Program-made: the position numbers and the translations under genes | Source: AP-15 sp963818695 | GTDB lineage: Bacteria; Pseudomonadota; Alphaproteobacteria; ATCC43930; CGMCC-115725 | Assembly (NCBI GenBank): GCA_963818695.1 | Contig: CAWFTG010000003.1 | Coordinates: forward strand, 186,001-250,000 | Direction: 5' to 3' | Length of the DNA: 64,000 nucleotides | Notes under the pieces: generated by a model | The model's input: the letters and a program-made list of their open reading frames with translations, nothing else | Database searches by the model: none | Told to the model about the DNA's origin: nothing | In this document: positions 37,301 to 45,921 of the stretch, one piece after another | Layout: each line of letters begins with the position of its first letter | How positions within the stretch are numbered: position 1 is the stretch's first letter

Positions 37301-40300
37301 ATACCATGTCCCAAAGCGGGTTCGGCTCGGGCTCGACCGCGACAAAAACGCCGTTGGGGGCGAGAAGCTTTCTCAGATCCGCAAAACGGTTGGTGTCGAG
37401 CTGTAGGCGCGCACAAGCGTTTACCGCCAGGATTATGTCGAAGCCGGCCTGATCCAGCGCTTCCGTTCCATCCTGCGGTGACCACCGGCGGGCGGAAACC
37501 CCGTTGAACGCCTCCGCCAGGAACGAGAGCCGAGCAGTTTGTTCGCCCTCACCATTGGTTGCGAGATAGCTGAAAGCGGAACCGGATTGCGTCAGACGGT
37601 CGAGCACTCGACGGGTCGCCCCACCTCCGATCGCGCCGAGCTCGAGAATGCGCAGCGGTCGGCCGCGGGGCCAATTCGTGGCGATCTCCTGGAGCGCATC
37701 GCACAGCAGGCCGACACTGGCGGCGCTCGCCGGCGAGGAGTGGAGCAGATGGTCCGTCATTGGAGCGAGTAAGGCATCGGGCGACCGCGGCCCGCCGGCG
37801 AGAATGTTCGGAAGGCTGTTGACGGCGGCGGCTGCGAGGGCGAGCTCCGCGACCAAATCCGGCGCATCCGCGAGCAGCAGGCGCCAGAGTTCCTCGAGAT
37901 CGGGCAGGTCGGTTGTCGCCTCTATCCGCCATTGCGCTCCGGTCTGGGAGGCAGCACCGAACCGTTCGAGCAGGCGCAGCGCCCATTCAGCAAGTTCGCC
38001 GGAAGCTGGCGCGAGCACGCCGGTCTCGACAAGCTCTTCGATCGTGAAAGAACGACCGGCATCGACGATGCGCGTCATCGATCGAAGCGCGATCGAGCCG
38101 ATCAGCGCATCGAGCAGCAGAGCCTGTTCGCACCGCGCCGGGTCCGGCTCGCGAGCATCGGCAAGACGCAAAATCAGCGCACCGACACGTTCTAATACGG
38201 CGGCACCAGCAAACTCGGTCAGCGGCGCGGGAACGAGGTCGACGCGCAATGCGCGCTCGTCGATCGACCCCCCGCGTGCCAGCTCGACCCGACGGAACCA
38301 GCACTCCACGAGTTCAGCCACGAGATTGCCGTCTCCGTCGCAGAGCGCAATGTCGGCGGATACCGACCGGGTGCCGATCCGGGTGAGTCGCAATTCAGCG
38401 CGCCGGGGAAGCCGTCCGAACGGTGCTAAAAACCGCACGCGACCGAAGCGCCAAGGGAGAAAGCTCTTACCCCGAACCTGATCCCGGCCGTCGGCCAAGA
38501 GCCCGATCAGCGCCTGCAACGCACCATCGAGCAAAGCAGGATGGACCAAATAGGGCTCGACATCTTCGGCGACCGGCGCGGGATCGAGATATGCGACCGC
38601 CGCTTCCGGTCCAGTGATTTCGATCAGGCTGACGGTTCGGAACCGAGCGCCATAATCAAGCCCTGCGCGCCGCGCCAGATCGTAGAGGGTCTGCGCGTCG
38701 ATCTTCTGGCGAGTCGGTCCGGTATCCGAAGAGCGCAGGGTCCGGCGGGTATCGGTTTCCGCGCCGAGACGTCCAACCGCATGAACCGTCAACGGTTCGT
38801 TCGATAGGCGCACGCGGCTCGCCAGCTCCCAATCGCCTTCCCCCGAGCCGATCACGGCGCGCATCTCGCGCATTCGACCCTTGTCGAATGGTAGCGGTCG
38901 GCGGATTTCGAGATCGCGCAATTCGAGCACAGGCGCGTCCGGCCACTGCGCTCTCGCAGCCGCGCAAGCCATCTCCAGAATCCCGGCCGCCGGAAGAACC
39001 GGCACGCCTTCGATCGCATGGTCGCCGATCCACGGGAGCACCTGATCGTCGAGATGGTTAATCCACCACGGAACCGGACCGCGCTGGCGAAACCCGAGAA
39101 GCGGGTGCTCGAAGCGCGGATTTACCGGATCGGCAGCCTCGGCCGTGAGACTAAACCAGAAGCTCTGGCGATCCCAAGGATAGAGCGGCAGCCCGCGCGG
39201 ATCGGCCATCCCATCGAAACGGGAGGATTGCGTAAAGTCATATCCGGAGATGTGGCAATTGGCGGCGATTGCGGGAAATGGGTCGCCATCAACCGGCTTG
39301 CGCGAAAGGGTGGCTAGCACGCGTCCATCCACCTTTGCCGCCCGTAGGGCATCGGTCAGATAGGACTGCAGAATTGCCGTCGGGCCGATCTCGAGGAAAA
39401 TGCGATAGCCTTCGGCCGTGAGGAATGCGGTGGCCTCGGCCAAGCGCACCGGGTAGCGGATATTGCGCCACCAGTAGCCCGCGTCGAGCGAATCGTCCTC
39501 AACCGCCTCCCCCGTTACCGTCGATACCAGCCTCGCCGTCGGACGTCTGGATGAAAGGCCGCTCAGGCTCTCGAGCAGATCCTCGCGGATCGGGTCCATC
39601 TGTCGCGAGTGAAATGCAAAATCGAGATCGAGCCGGCGAAACCAGAGGCCGCGGCGTTTCGCCTCCGTTTCCAAACGCTCGATCTCCGCGCTGAGTCCAG
39701 AGACGGTTACCGAATGCGTGGCGTTGAATGCGGCGATCTCGGCCGGACTGTCGAGCCCGTCGAGGAAGTCGCGTGCGGCATCCGGAGCGAGCGCCAGCGC
39801 CGCCATGCGGCCCTCACCCTGCGTGCGCTGCTGTTGCCGGCTGCGCGCTGTGACGACGCGTGCGGCTTCCCCGAGGGATAGCGCACCCGCTGCCCACGCC
39901 GCTGCAATCTCGCCGACACTGTGGCCGAGGTATCCCGAGGCGCTGATACCGACCTCGCGCAATGCCTCGACGATGCCGACCTGCACGGCGAAGAGGAGCG
40001 GCTGCGCGATGTCGGCCCGCGCCATCGCTCCGGCATCGGCGCCGGCTTCGAGAAGCGCAACGACCGACCAGCCGAGTTCCGGCCGAAGTATGCGATCAAG
40101 ATCTTCAATTGCGCCACGGAAGGCCGCGTTGCTGCGCAATGCATCGCGCCCCATGCCGGCGAATTGCGCCCCGTTGCCCGAAAAGACGAACGCCAGCTTC
40201 CCTTCCCGAACTCCGGTACCCGCGATCAGAAAGGGCGACGGCTCGTCGTTGAGAAACCCCGCGAGCGTCTGCGCCATGGCCACCGGATCTTGCGAGAGCG

Positions 40301-41765
40301 CGACCAGTCGGTGCGGGTGATGGTCGCGCCCGCGGGCGGCCGCCCGCAGCAGCATCGGCGCCCGCTCGGGCGAAACCTCGACAAGCGCCGTGCGCCAGCT
40401 CCGAACGAGGGATCGTAGCGATGCCTCGGTCTGTGCCGAGATGACGAGCGGGGGCGGTGGCCCTGCTGCCGATGCCTCCTTGCACCGGGTCGGTCGGGCC
40501 AGCACGACATGGGCATTGGTCCCGCCAAACCCGAAAGAGTTGACGCCGGCGTAAGCCCTCTCGGGTGCCTTGACCGGCTCGATATTGCGCACCAGCCTCA
40601 GGTTCAACGCTTCGAACGGTATCCTCGGGTTGGGCTTCTCGCAGTGGATGGTGGGCGGGATGATTTCCCGATCGAGAGCGAGCGCTGCCTTGAGCAGCCC
40701 GGCCATACCCGACGCCGGCTCCAGATGGCCGATATTGGTCTTTACCGATCCGATGGGCAGCGGCATAGACCGGCTCTGTCCCAGAGAATGTCCTACCGCG
40801 GCGGCCTCGATCGGGTCGCCCGCCGCCGTGCCCGTGCCGTGCATCTCGAAAAATGCGAGATCGTCCGGAGCAATTCCGGCGGACCGGTACACCGCGCGCA
40901 GCAGAGCCGCCTGCGCCAACTCGCTCGGGAGCGACAGACCGATCGTGCGACCGTCGGAATTGACCGCGGAAGCCCGTATCACCGCTCGGATCGGATCCTT
41001 GTCGGCGATCGCCTCCCTGAGCGGCTTTAGAATTATGACCGCGCCGCCCTCGCTGCGAACATAGCCGTCAGCCCTCTCGTCAAAAGCAAAGCAGCGACCT
41101 CGTCGGGAGAGCATCGAAGCGCGCGAGAACCCGATAAATGGGTAGGGCGCGAGCAGAAGGTTGACGCCACCGACGATGGCCCCGCCAATTCTTTCGCTGC
41201 GAATCGCCTCACAAGCATGGTGAAGGGCGACCAGCGAGGACGAGCACGCCGTGTCGACGGCAAGGCTCGGTCCGCGCAGATCGAAAACGTAAGATATTCG
41301 GTTTGCCAGAACGCTGAGGGTGCTTCCGGTCATAAAATAGGAATCGGCGCCCGCCGGGTCTCCTAATCTCAGATCGGAATAATCGATGGCAGAGGCGCCA
41401 ATATAGACGCCCATAGCGCTGCCGGACATCTTGCTGGGCGGAATGCCGGCGTCTTCGAAGGCGTGCCACGCGAGTTCCAGAAGGAGCCGCTGCTGAGGAT
41501 CCATCTGCGCGGCTTCGCGCGGCGAGATACCGAAAAACGAAGGCTCGAACAGGTCGACCCCGGAGATCAGCCCGGCAGACCAAGTATAGCTCTTGCCCGG
41601 CTCGCTGCGATCGGGATGGTAATAGAAGCGTGTCGACCAGCGCCGGTCGTCGACTTCGGAGACCGCATCGCCCGCCGATGCGAGCAGCTGCCAGAACTCG
41701 TCGAGGTTTTCGGCCCCGGGGAATCGGCAGGACGCTCCGACGACCGCTATGGATTCGTCAGTCAT
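34314..41765 (-). CDS. Highly reducing type I polyketide synthase
   Basis: 2483 residues, one full module. Domain order: KS (1-430; DTACSSS Cys174, EMHGTGT His309, KTNIGH His347), AT (520-840; GHSVGE Ser616, with FAFH at 716-719 suggesting malonyl-CoA), DH (885-1160; HAIEGVPVLP His916 and HPALLDGALQ Asp1080), a methyltransferase-like region (about 1330-1530; LELGAIGGGA, divergent), ER (1750-2070; HAAGGGVGLAAIQYAK), KR (2090-2280; TGGVEGFG, Ser2226, GAYVAAN Tyr2239), ACP (2360-2440; GMDSL Ser2399). There is no thioesterase. This matches an iterative enzyme making a reduced fatty-like chain, probably released by the adjacent alpha-oxoamine synthase. ATG 41765 lacks an obvious ribosome site. Confidence 0.93.
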   Translation of the reverse strand: MTDESIAVVGASCRFPGAENLDEFWQLLASAGDAVSEVDDRRWSTRFYYHPDRSEPGKSYTWSAGLISGVDLFEPSFFGISPREAAQMDPQQRLLLELAWHAFEDAGIPPSKMSGSAMGVYIGASAIDYSDLRLGDPAGADSYFMTGSTLSVLANRISYVFDLRGPSLAVDTACSSSLVALHHACEAIRSERIGGAIVGGVNLLLAPYPFIGFSRASMLSRRGRCFAFDERADGYVRSEGGAVIILKPLREAIADKDPIRAVIRASAVNSDGRTIGLSLPSELAQAALLRAVYRSAGIAPDDLAFFEMHGTGTAAGDPIEAAAVGHSLGQSRSMPLPIGSVKTNIGHLEPASGMAGLLKAALALDREIIPPTIHCEKPNPRIPFEALNLRLVRNIEPVKAPERAYAGVNSFGFGGTNAHVVLARPTRCKEASAAGPPPPLVISAQTEASLRSLVRSWRTALVEVSPERAPMLLRAAARGRDHHPHRLVALSQDPVAMAQTLAGFLNDEPSPFLIAGTGVREGKLAFVFSGNGAQFAGMGRDALRSNAAFRGAIEDLDRILRPELGWSVVALLEAGADAGAMARADIAQPLLFAVQVGIVEALREVGISASGYLGHSVGEIAAAWAAGALSLGEAARVVTARSRQQQRTQGEGRMAALALAPDAARDFLDGLDSPAEIAAFNATHSVTVSGLSAEIERLETEAKRRGLWFRRLDLDFAFHSRQMDPIREDLLESLSGLSSRRPTARLVSTVTGEAVEDDSLDAGYWWRNIRYPVRLAEATAFLTAEGYRIFLEIGPTAILQSYLTDALRAAKVDGRVLATLSRKPVDGDPFPAIAANCHISGYDFTQSSRFDGMADPRGLPLYPWDRQSFWFSLTAEAADPVNPRFEHPLLGFRQRGPVPWWINHLDDQVLPWIGDHAIEGVPVLPAAGILEMACAAARAQWPDAPVLELRDLEIRRPLPFDKGRMREMRAVIGSGEGDWELASRVRLSNEPLTVHAVGRLGAETDTRRTLRSSDTGPTRQKIDAQTLYDLARRAGLDYGARFRTVSLIEITGPEAAVAYLDPAPVAEDVEPYLVHPALLDGALQALIGLLADGRDQVRGKSFLPWRFGRVRFLAPFGRLPRRAELRLTRIGTRSVSADIALCDGDGNLVAELVECWFRRVELARGGSIDERALRVDLVPAPLTEFAGAAVLERVGALILRLADAREPDPARCEQALLLDALIGSIALRSMTRIVDAGRSFTIEELVETGVLAPASGELAEWALRLLERFGAASQTGAQWRIEATTDLPDLEELWRLLLADAPDLVAELALAAAAVNSLPNILAGGPRSPDALLAPMTDHLLHSSPASAASVGLLCDALQEIATNWPRGRPLRILELGAIGGGATRRVLDRLTQSGSAFSYLATNGEGEQTARLSFLAEAFNGVSARRWSPQDGTEALDQAGFDIILAVNACARLQLDTNRFADLRKLLAPNGVFVAVEPEPNPLWDMVFGQSPGWWQAGPRASDGSPLRSADEWRTELAAAGFRSADAASGAWTPWPCTVFWGTAPAGEKAPYADPSEPRSILIVAGDAVLAAVVRHCLAEAGHRVRLAGQADGLADELPDRGSDALPTTVLFMADGSCPGDPTELASQQIVALAQIATQAAERRSELWVITSDAQQSSKMGETPGLVDSAIWSFARVLANEMPRISLRLVDFPATLAPNDRARQIAVEMSACSTEEEIVWTPEGRHALRVRGGLPPRLADPSDVLTLGSRHPGGLDSLGWEVGPPRPVGPGQVEVEVHAAGLNFRDMMWAMGLLPEEALIDGFTGPTFGLECAGIISSIGPNVEGWAVGDRVMGFAPASLSTRVVTMADALTSIPSGMSFAAAATIPVTFVTVIYALGHLAKLAPAEHVLVHAAGGGVGLAAIQYAKHCGAVVIATAGSEVKRSFLRLAGADHVLDSRDLGFCNEVREITGGQGVDVVLNSLSGEAMERSLEVLRPFGRFLELGKRDLYLNRRIHLRPLRQNISYFAIDIDQLPTRRPDLARDLLGEVSAALTEGAIRPLAHRIFSFGELDDAIRLMQSSAHIGKLVLEPRANAGVRLREPPEITLRRDGTYLVTGGVEGFGFEAARWLVSHGAGSIALIGRRGSATPGCNARIEELEGAGAEVRVYCGDVADRASLAGVLEAIRAAQPPLRGIVHAASAIDDGLASEIEIARLQAVLRPKLGGALALDALTRDDPVDLFLLFSSATTLVGAPAQGAYVAANTALEALARRRRADGRPALAVAWGPIADAGYLAERPETRDALARRLGAKPTSAAEALAGLPAMIASGLPVVAFAETNWSEARRFLPILASPLFSEARTSGSASSSDESLNEQIASLDPDAALALLKTVVAEEAATILRLPASGIDPLRPLSEMGMDSLMAVELRLALESRVRVDLPLVSLAEGTSVASIAGRLATAISTGPKDGELIALVARHEGMDELRSPADDAQRTPVTVEPKSVAAE

Positions 41766-42303
41766 AGCGTAAGAACAAAATCCGCAATCCCAGGAAGAAC
41801 TTTCGTGACCCTTGCCAGCCTAGCCTTCTTTACCTGCGCGGAAGAGTCAAACGTTAGATAAGCCATCGATCCCCGATGTCGCAGGCCCGCCAGCCAACTG
41901 CTCGCAAACCAACCGAAAAGGCTGCGGCAGGCACGCAGCAAGCTACCCCTATTCCCCGAACCATCGGAGCCTTCCCCTGAACATCGGTGGCAGCGGTTCA
42001 TCGAAACCGCTGGATTTTACTCGTCTAAGACGCCGTCCATGTCAACCTTGGCGAGGAAAGCGGTTGCCTGGCGTTTTTGTTTTAGCAAGGGTGTTGTCGG
42101 CAAGACCTTCTCAAGCCCGGCCGCTAGGCGTGTCGAGGCGTGCATCACGAGCTACCCAAATAGGGTGCCTCTCTGAACACATGGACGGCGACGGGCCACA
42201 CGGGTAATTTGGCGCACTGGCTGGCCGATCCAAGGTGTGCCGTACGCGATGTCGCGCGGCGGCAACAAGGGACCGCCCGCCTACGATTTCACGGGCTTGA
42301 GCC
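41766..42303. other. Divergent intergenic region before the PKS
   Basis: 538 bases without a supported gene, between the PKS (minus) and the monooxygenase gene (plus). It has lower GC than the flanks and should contain promoters for both. A 7-bp hairpin, AGCGGTT and AACCGCT, lies at 41992-42011 with a 6-base loop. No U-tract follows on either strand. I see no other clear element. Confidence 0.55.
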
Positions 42304-43384
42304 ATGAAAGTCTCCTATTTCGAAACGGGCCGATATGTCCCGCCGCCGGACCTGCCACGCGAATGGCCGGTGCCGGCCGGTTCCTACAATCCCGAAACCG
42401 GGGCCGAAGCCTATCGCGGCATGGTCGAGCGAGTGCGTTTTGTCGAGGAACTCGGCTTCGACTGGGTCAGCGTCTCCGAGCACCATTATTCGCCGCGCAT
42501 CCTGACGCCGTCGCCGGCCGTCTCGGCCGCCTACCTCGCGGCGCGGGTCGACAAGATAAAAATCGCCCTCCTCGGGCCGATCGTGCCGGTCAGCAACCCG
42601 ATCCGCATCGCCGAAGAACTGGCGATGCTCGACACCATGGCGCCGGGGCGCATCGTCGTCGGGCTGTTGCGCGGCACGACCAACGAATATCTGAGCTACG
42701 ACCTCAACCCGAAGGAATCGCGCGAGCGCACCGACGAGGGAATGGAGCTGATCCTAAAGGCGTGGACCGAGCCGCAACCCTTCGGCTGGCAAGGGCGTTA
42801 TTTCCAGTACCGCACCGTGTCGGTCTGGCCGCGCCCGCAATCTCAGCCGCACCCGCCGACCTATGCGCTCGGCACCAGCGCGGAAGCGGGCGAATTTGCC
42901 GCGCGTCACCGGCTCGGTATCGGCCTCTCCTACGGGACGTTCGAGCTGATGGCGAAATCGGCGCACTACTACCGCGAGCAATGCGCCCGCTATGGCTGGC
43001 AGCCGGGTCCGGACGACATCATCTACCGCGCCAATATGATCCTCGGCGAGACCGACGAGGAGGCTGAGGAGGCTCTGCGCCGGCGCGATAAGCAAGCACC
43101 GTTCCCGGTGCGCGCCGGATTGCGCGATGCGCTGCTGCAGTCGGACACCACGCGCAACATTGCCGGTGAGAAGCGGCCCGCCAACGTCGGCGGCGTGTTG
43201 CCGATCAGCTTCTGCGGCGGTCCCGACCGAGTTCGTCGAACAGCTCCGGCGCTGCCGCCAGGAGGTTGGCGCCGGGGTGGTCGATATCTCGCTGCAAGAC
43301 CCCGGCACCGGCAATCTCGACGGCATGATGCGCGCCCTCGAACTGTTCGGGAAGAAGGTCCTCCCGTGCATCCGCGAGATATGA
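42304..43384 (+). CDS. Luciferase-like monooxygenase (frameshifted near 43230)
   Basis: With one base removed this encodes about 359 residues of a bacterial luciferase-like flavin monooxygenase. Visible features: VEELGFDWVSVSEHHYSPRI (typical early motif), AYLAARVDKIKIALLGPIVP, MLDTMAPGRIVVGLLRG, and LGTSAEAGEFAARHRLGIGL. In the raw frame the protein degenerates after FCGGPDRV into Arg-rich sequence. The +1 frame restores EQLRRCRQEVGAGVVDISLQ and ends at TGA 43384, overlapping the hydrolase start as ATGA. Removing one T from GAGTTC at 43229-43234 gives a good family sequence, GGPDRVVEQL. Substrate unknown. Confidence 0.82.
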
Positions 43385-44229
43385 GCAAGAAGGGCCCGAT
43401 TGTGGCGCAGATCCACGACGGATTGAAAAATGGAGCCGCCGGCGCGGCGTTCCGCGAAGGTTTTGTCGAGGGGAACGGGTTCCGTATCCGTTACATGGAG
43501 GCCGGGCAGGGCACGCCGCTCGTGCATCTCCATGGCGCTGGCGGCATGCGCCTGACCCCAGGGCATGACCTGCTGTGCCGGCATTACCGGGTGGTCGCCT
43601 TTGAAATGCCGGGTTTCGGCTCTTCGCCCGAGAACACCCGAACGCGGACGATGGCCGAACTGGCTGAGACCGTGGCCGCTGCGATCACCAATCTCGGCGT
43701 CGACAAATTCAATCTGATGGGAACCTCGTTCGGCGCCAAGGTCGCGTTGTGGCTGGCGGTGCAGGAGCCGGAGCGGGTCGCGGGCCTGGTCCTGGAAGCG
43801 CCGGCTGCCATCCGCCCCATCGGGTCCGAGCCGCCTTCGGGCTCGCCGGAGGAAATGGCGCGCCGGCTTTATGCGCACCCAGAGCGGCTCGCCTCCCTGC
43901 CCGTTCCGGACCCGGCGATCCAGGCGAAGACGCGGGCGCTGGTCGCGCGCCTGCGCGGGCCCGATCGCGATGCCGATCTCGAAACCCAGATGCGCCGCTT
44001 GCCGACGTCGACCTTGGTGCTGTTCGGCACTCTCGACCGTGTCATCCCGCCTGAAATGGGCCGCTTTTACAAGGAGCTGATGCCAAATTGCCACTTGGTG
44101 TTTGTCTATGACGCGGGTCACGCGATCAGCACCGAACGGCCTGAGGCATTTACCGAGGTCATCGTGGATTTTCTGGAACGCCACGAAGCCTTTGTCGTGA
44201 GCCGCGCAGAGACCGTCATTCATCCTTGA
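43381..44229 (+). CDS. Alpha/beta hydrolase
   Basis: 282 residues. An alpha/beta-hydrolase fold with oxyanion segment HLHGAGGMR, nucleophile elbow GTSFGAKVA, acid in LFGTLDRVIP, and His in YDAGHAIS. MPGFGSSPENT precedes the cap. It resembles meta-cleavage-product or haloperoxidase-type hydrolases, but the substrate is unknown. The raw reading frame runs continuously from the upstream monooxygenase only because of a frameshift there. The real start is ATG 43381, overlapping the monooxygenase stop. The pair may oxidise then hydrolyse a common substrate. Confidence 0.85.
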   Translation: MSKKGPIVAQIHDGLKNGAAGAAFREGFVEGNGFRIRYMEAGQGTPLVHLHGAGGMRLTPGHDLLCRHYRVVAFEMPGFGSSPENTRTRTMAELAETVAAAITNLGVDKFNLMGTSFGAKVALWLAVQEPERVAGLVLEAPAAIRPIGSEPPSGSPEEMARRLYAHPERLASLPVPDPAIQAKTRALVARLRGPDRDADLETQMRRLPTSTLVLFGTLDRVIPPEMGRFYKELMPNCHLVFVYDAGHAISTERPEAFTEVIVDFLERHEAFVVSRAETVIHP

Positions 44230-44233
44230 AAAA

Positions 44234-45271
44234 TCATCGGACCGGCGCCCATAGCACGTCTTCGATGTCCTGGGCGCCGGTGGCAAGCATGACGAGCCGG
44301 TCGAAGCCGAGCGCGATGCCGGCGCAATCGGGCAGACCCTCTTCGAGAGCGTCGAGGAAATCCTCGTCGATCGGGTAGGTCTGGCCATAGAGCTGCCGTT
44401 TGCGGGCCTGGTCGGCGAGAAAGCGGGCGCGCTGCTCGGCGGCATCCGTGAGCTCGCCGAAGGCGTTGGCGAGTTCAAGCCCGCAGATATAGACCTCGAA
44501 GCGCTCGGCGAGGCGACGGTCATCCCGACGGCGGCGCGACAATGCGGCCATCGAGAGCGGGTAATCGTAAACAATTGTCGGCACTCCGAGGCCGAGCCGG
44601 GGCTCGATGCGGTCGAGGAAAATGCGAAAGAACAATGTCTCCCAATCGTCCCCGGGATGGGGCGAGATCCCAACGCCGCTCGCGGCGGCGGCAAGGCGAT
44701 CCGTATCGGGGTGCAACGGATCGGGAGCCGTCGCCAACAGATCCAGACCGCAGTGCTTCTGAAAGGCTTCCGCCACGCTGATCCGCTGCCACTCGCCCAT
44801 CGCGTCGGCGGTATGACCGCGCCAACTCAGCGCCTGAGCCCCGGCTGCACGCTGGCAGGCGCGGACCAGCGCTGTGCATTCCTCCATCAAGTCGCGATAG
44901 GAGGCTCCACTGCGGTACCATTCGAGCATCGAGAATTCCGGGTGGTGTGTTGCGCTCCGCTCGCCGTCGCGGAAGACATGAGCGAGCTGCCAGATCCGCG
45001 GCATTCCGGCGACGAGTAGCTTCTTCATCGCAAATTCGGGCGAGGTGTGGAGGTAGCGCAGCGCGGCCTGCCCCTGTTGCGGATCGTGAAGCTCGGTGGC
45101 GAACGCCCGAAGATGCGGTTCGAGACCCGGGCTCACCTGCAAAGCCGGCGTGTCGACCTCGACGAAGCCGCGATCGGCGAAGAAGCTGCGAATGGCTGCG
45201 AGGATGCGTCCCCGCTTATCGAGCCTCGCGCGGCGCAATGCGAAGCGATCGGGCCGCCACCATTCCTGCAT
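44234..45271 (-). CDS. epmA: EF-P beta-lysine ligase EpmA
   Basis: 345 residues. EpmA (PoxA/GenX/YjeA) is a paralogue of class II lysyl-tRNA synthetase without the anticodon-binding domain. It attaches beta-lysine to a lysine of EF-P. Motifs: RGFVEVDTPALQVSPGLEPH, then YLHTSPEFAMKKLLVAGM (motif 2 region), VFRDGERSATHHPEFSMLEWY, and GLELANAFGELTD with CAGIALGFDRLVML (motif 3). ATG 45271 (MQEWWRPD) is preferred to the open upstream frame. It is divergent from efp with 80 bases between them, a classical enzyme-substrate pair. The aminomutase EpmB is not in the window. Confidence 0.93.
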   Translation of the reverse strand: MQEWWRPDRFALRRARLDKRGRILAAIRSFFADRGFVEVDTPALQVSPGLEPHLRAFATELHDPQQGQAALRYLHTSPEFAMKKLLVAGMPRIWQLAHVFRDGERSATHHPEFSMLEWYRSGASYRDLMEECTALVRACQRAAGAQALSWRGHTADAMGEWQRISVAEAFQKHCGLDLLATAPDPLHPDTDRLAAAASGVGISPHPGDDWETLFFRIFLDRIEPRLGLGVPTIVYDYPLSMAALSRRRRDDRRLAERFEVYICGLELANAFGELTDAAEQRARFLADQARKRQLYGQTYPIDEDFLDALEEGLPDCAGIALGFDRLVMLATGAQDIEDVLWAPVR

Positions 45272-45351
45272 CGTCCTGCCCTCGTTCTTGCCGGTGCGCC
45301 GACCTATGTTAGGGTCTACGATACATCCAGCGCCCTCCCGAGATCCCGCCA

Positions 45352-45918
45352 ATGAAAATCAATGCCATCGACATCAAGCCGGGCAATGTTCTCGAGCACC
45401 AGAACAAGCTCTGGCTCGTGCTGAAGCGCGAACTGGTTCAGCCCGGCAAGGGGGGCGCCTTCGCCCAAGTCGAGCTGCGCGATCTGCGCGGCGGGTCCAA
45501 GCTGAACGAGCGTTTCCGTACCCAAGAAACGGTGGAGCGGGTGCGCCTCGACGAGAAGGAAATGCAATTTCTGTTCATGGATGGCGGCCTGGCGACGTTC
45601 ATGGACAACGACACCTTCGAGCAGATTCCGATCGCGCGCGAGACGATCGGCGACCCCGCTGATTTTCTGAGCGAAGGAATGGTCTGCCAGGTGATGCTGT
45701 ACGAGGGCTCCGCTTTATCGGTCGAGCTGCCGCCCAACGTGATAGTGGAAGTCGTCGAAGCCGATCCGGTCGTACGGGGCCAGACGGCGTCGTCTTCCTA
45801 CAAGCCGGGCAAGCTCGAAAACGGGCGCCGCGTGATGATCCCGCCGCATATCGGACCGGGCACGCGCATCGTCGTCAGCACCGCCGACGGGACCTACCTC
45901 GAGCGGGCCAAGGACTAG
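45352..45918 (+). CDS. efp: Translation elongation factor P
   Basis: 188 residues. EF-P enters the ribosomal E site and relieves stalling at polyproline. Three beta-barrel domains are recognisable. The N-terminal KOW-like domain has the modification loop QPGKGGAF, with Lys33 as the expected EpmA target. The C-terminal part has TYKPGKLE-like SYKPGKLENG and VPPHIGPGTRI-like sequence, with IVVSTADGTYLERAKD at the end. It is divergent from epmA. It ends three bases before the glgA stop on the other strand. Confidence 0.96.
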   Translation: MKINAIDIKPGNVLEHQNKLWLVLKRELVQPGKGGAFAQVELRDLRGGSKLNERFRTQETVERVRLDEKEMQFLFMDGGLATFMDNDTFEQIPIARETIGDPADFLSEGMVCQVMLYEGSALSVELPPNVIVEVVEADPVVRGQTASSSYKPGKLENGRRVMIPPHIGPGTRIVVSTADGTYLERAKD

Positions 45919-45921
45919 CGT

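Noticed and set aside
41992..42011. Hairpin AGCGGTT/AACCGCT as a transcription terminator
   Set aside because: The stem is only 7 bp and no U-tract follows on either strand, and it sits between divergent genes.
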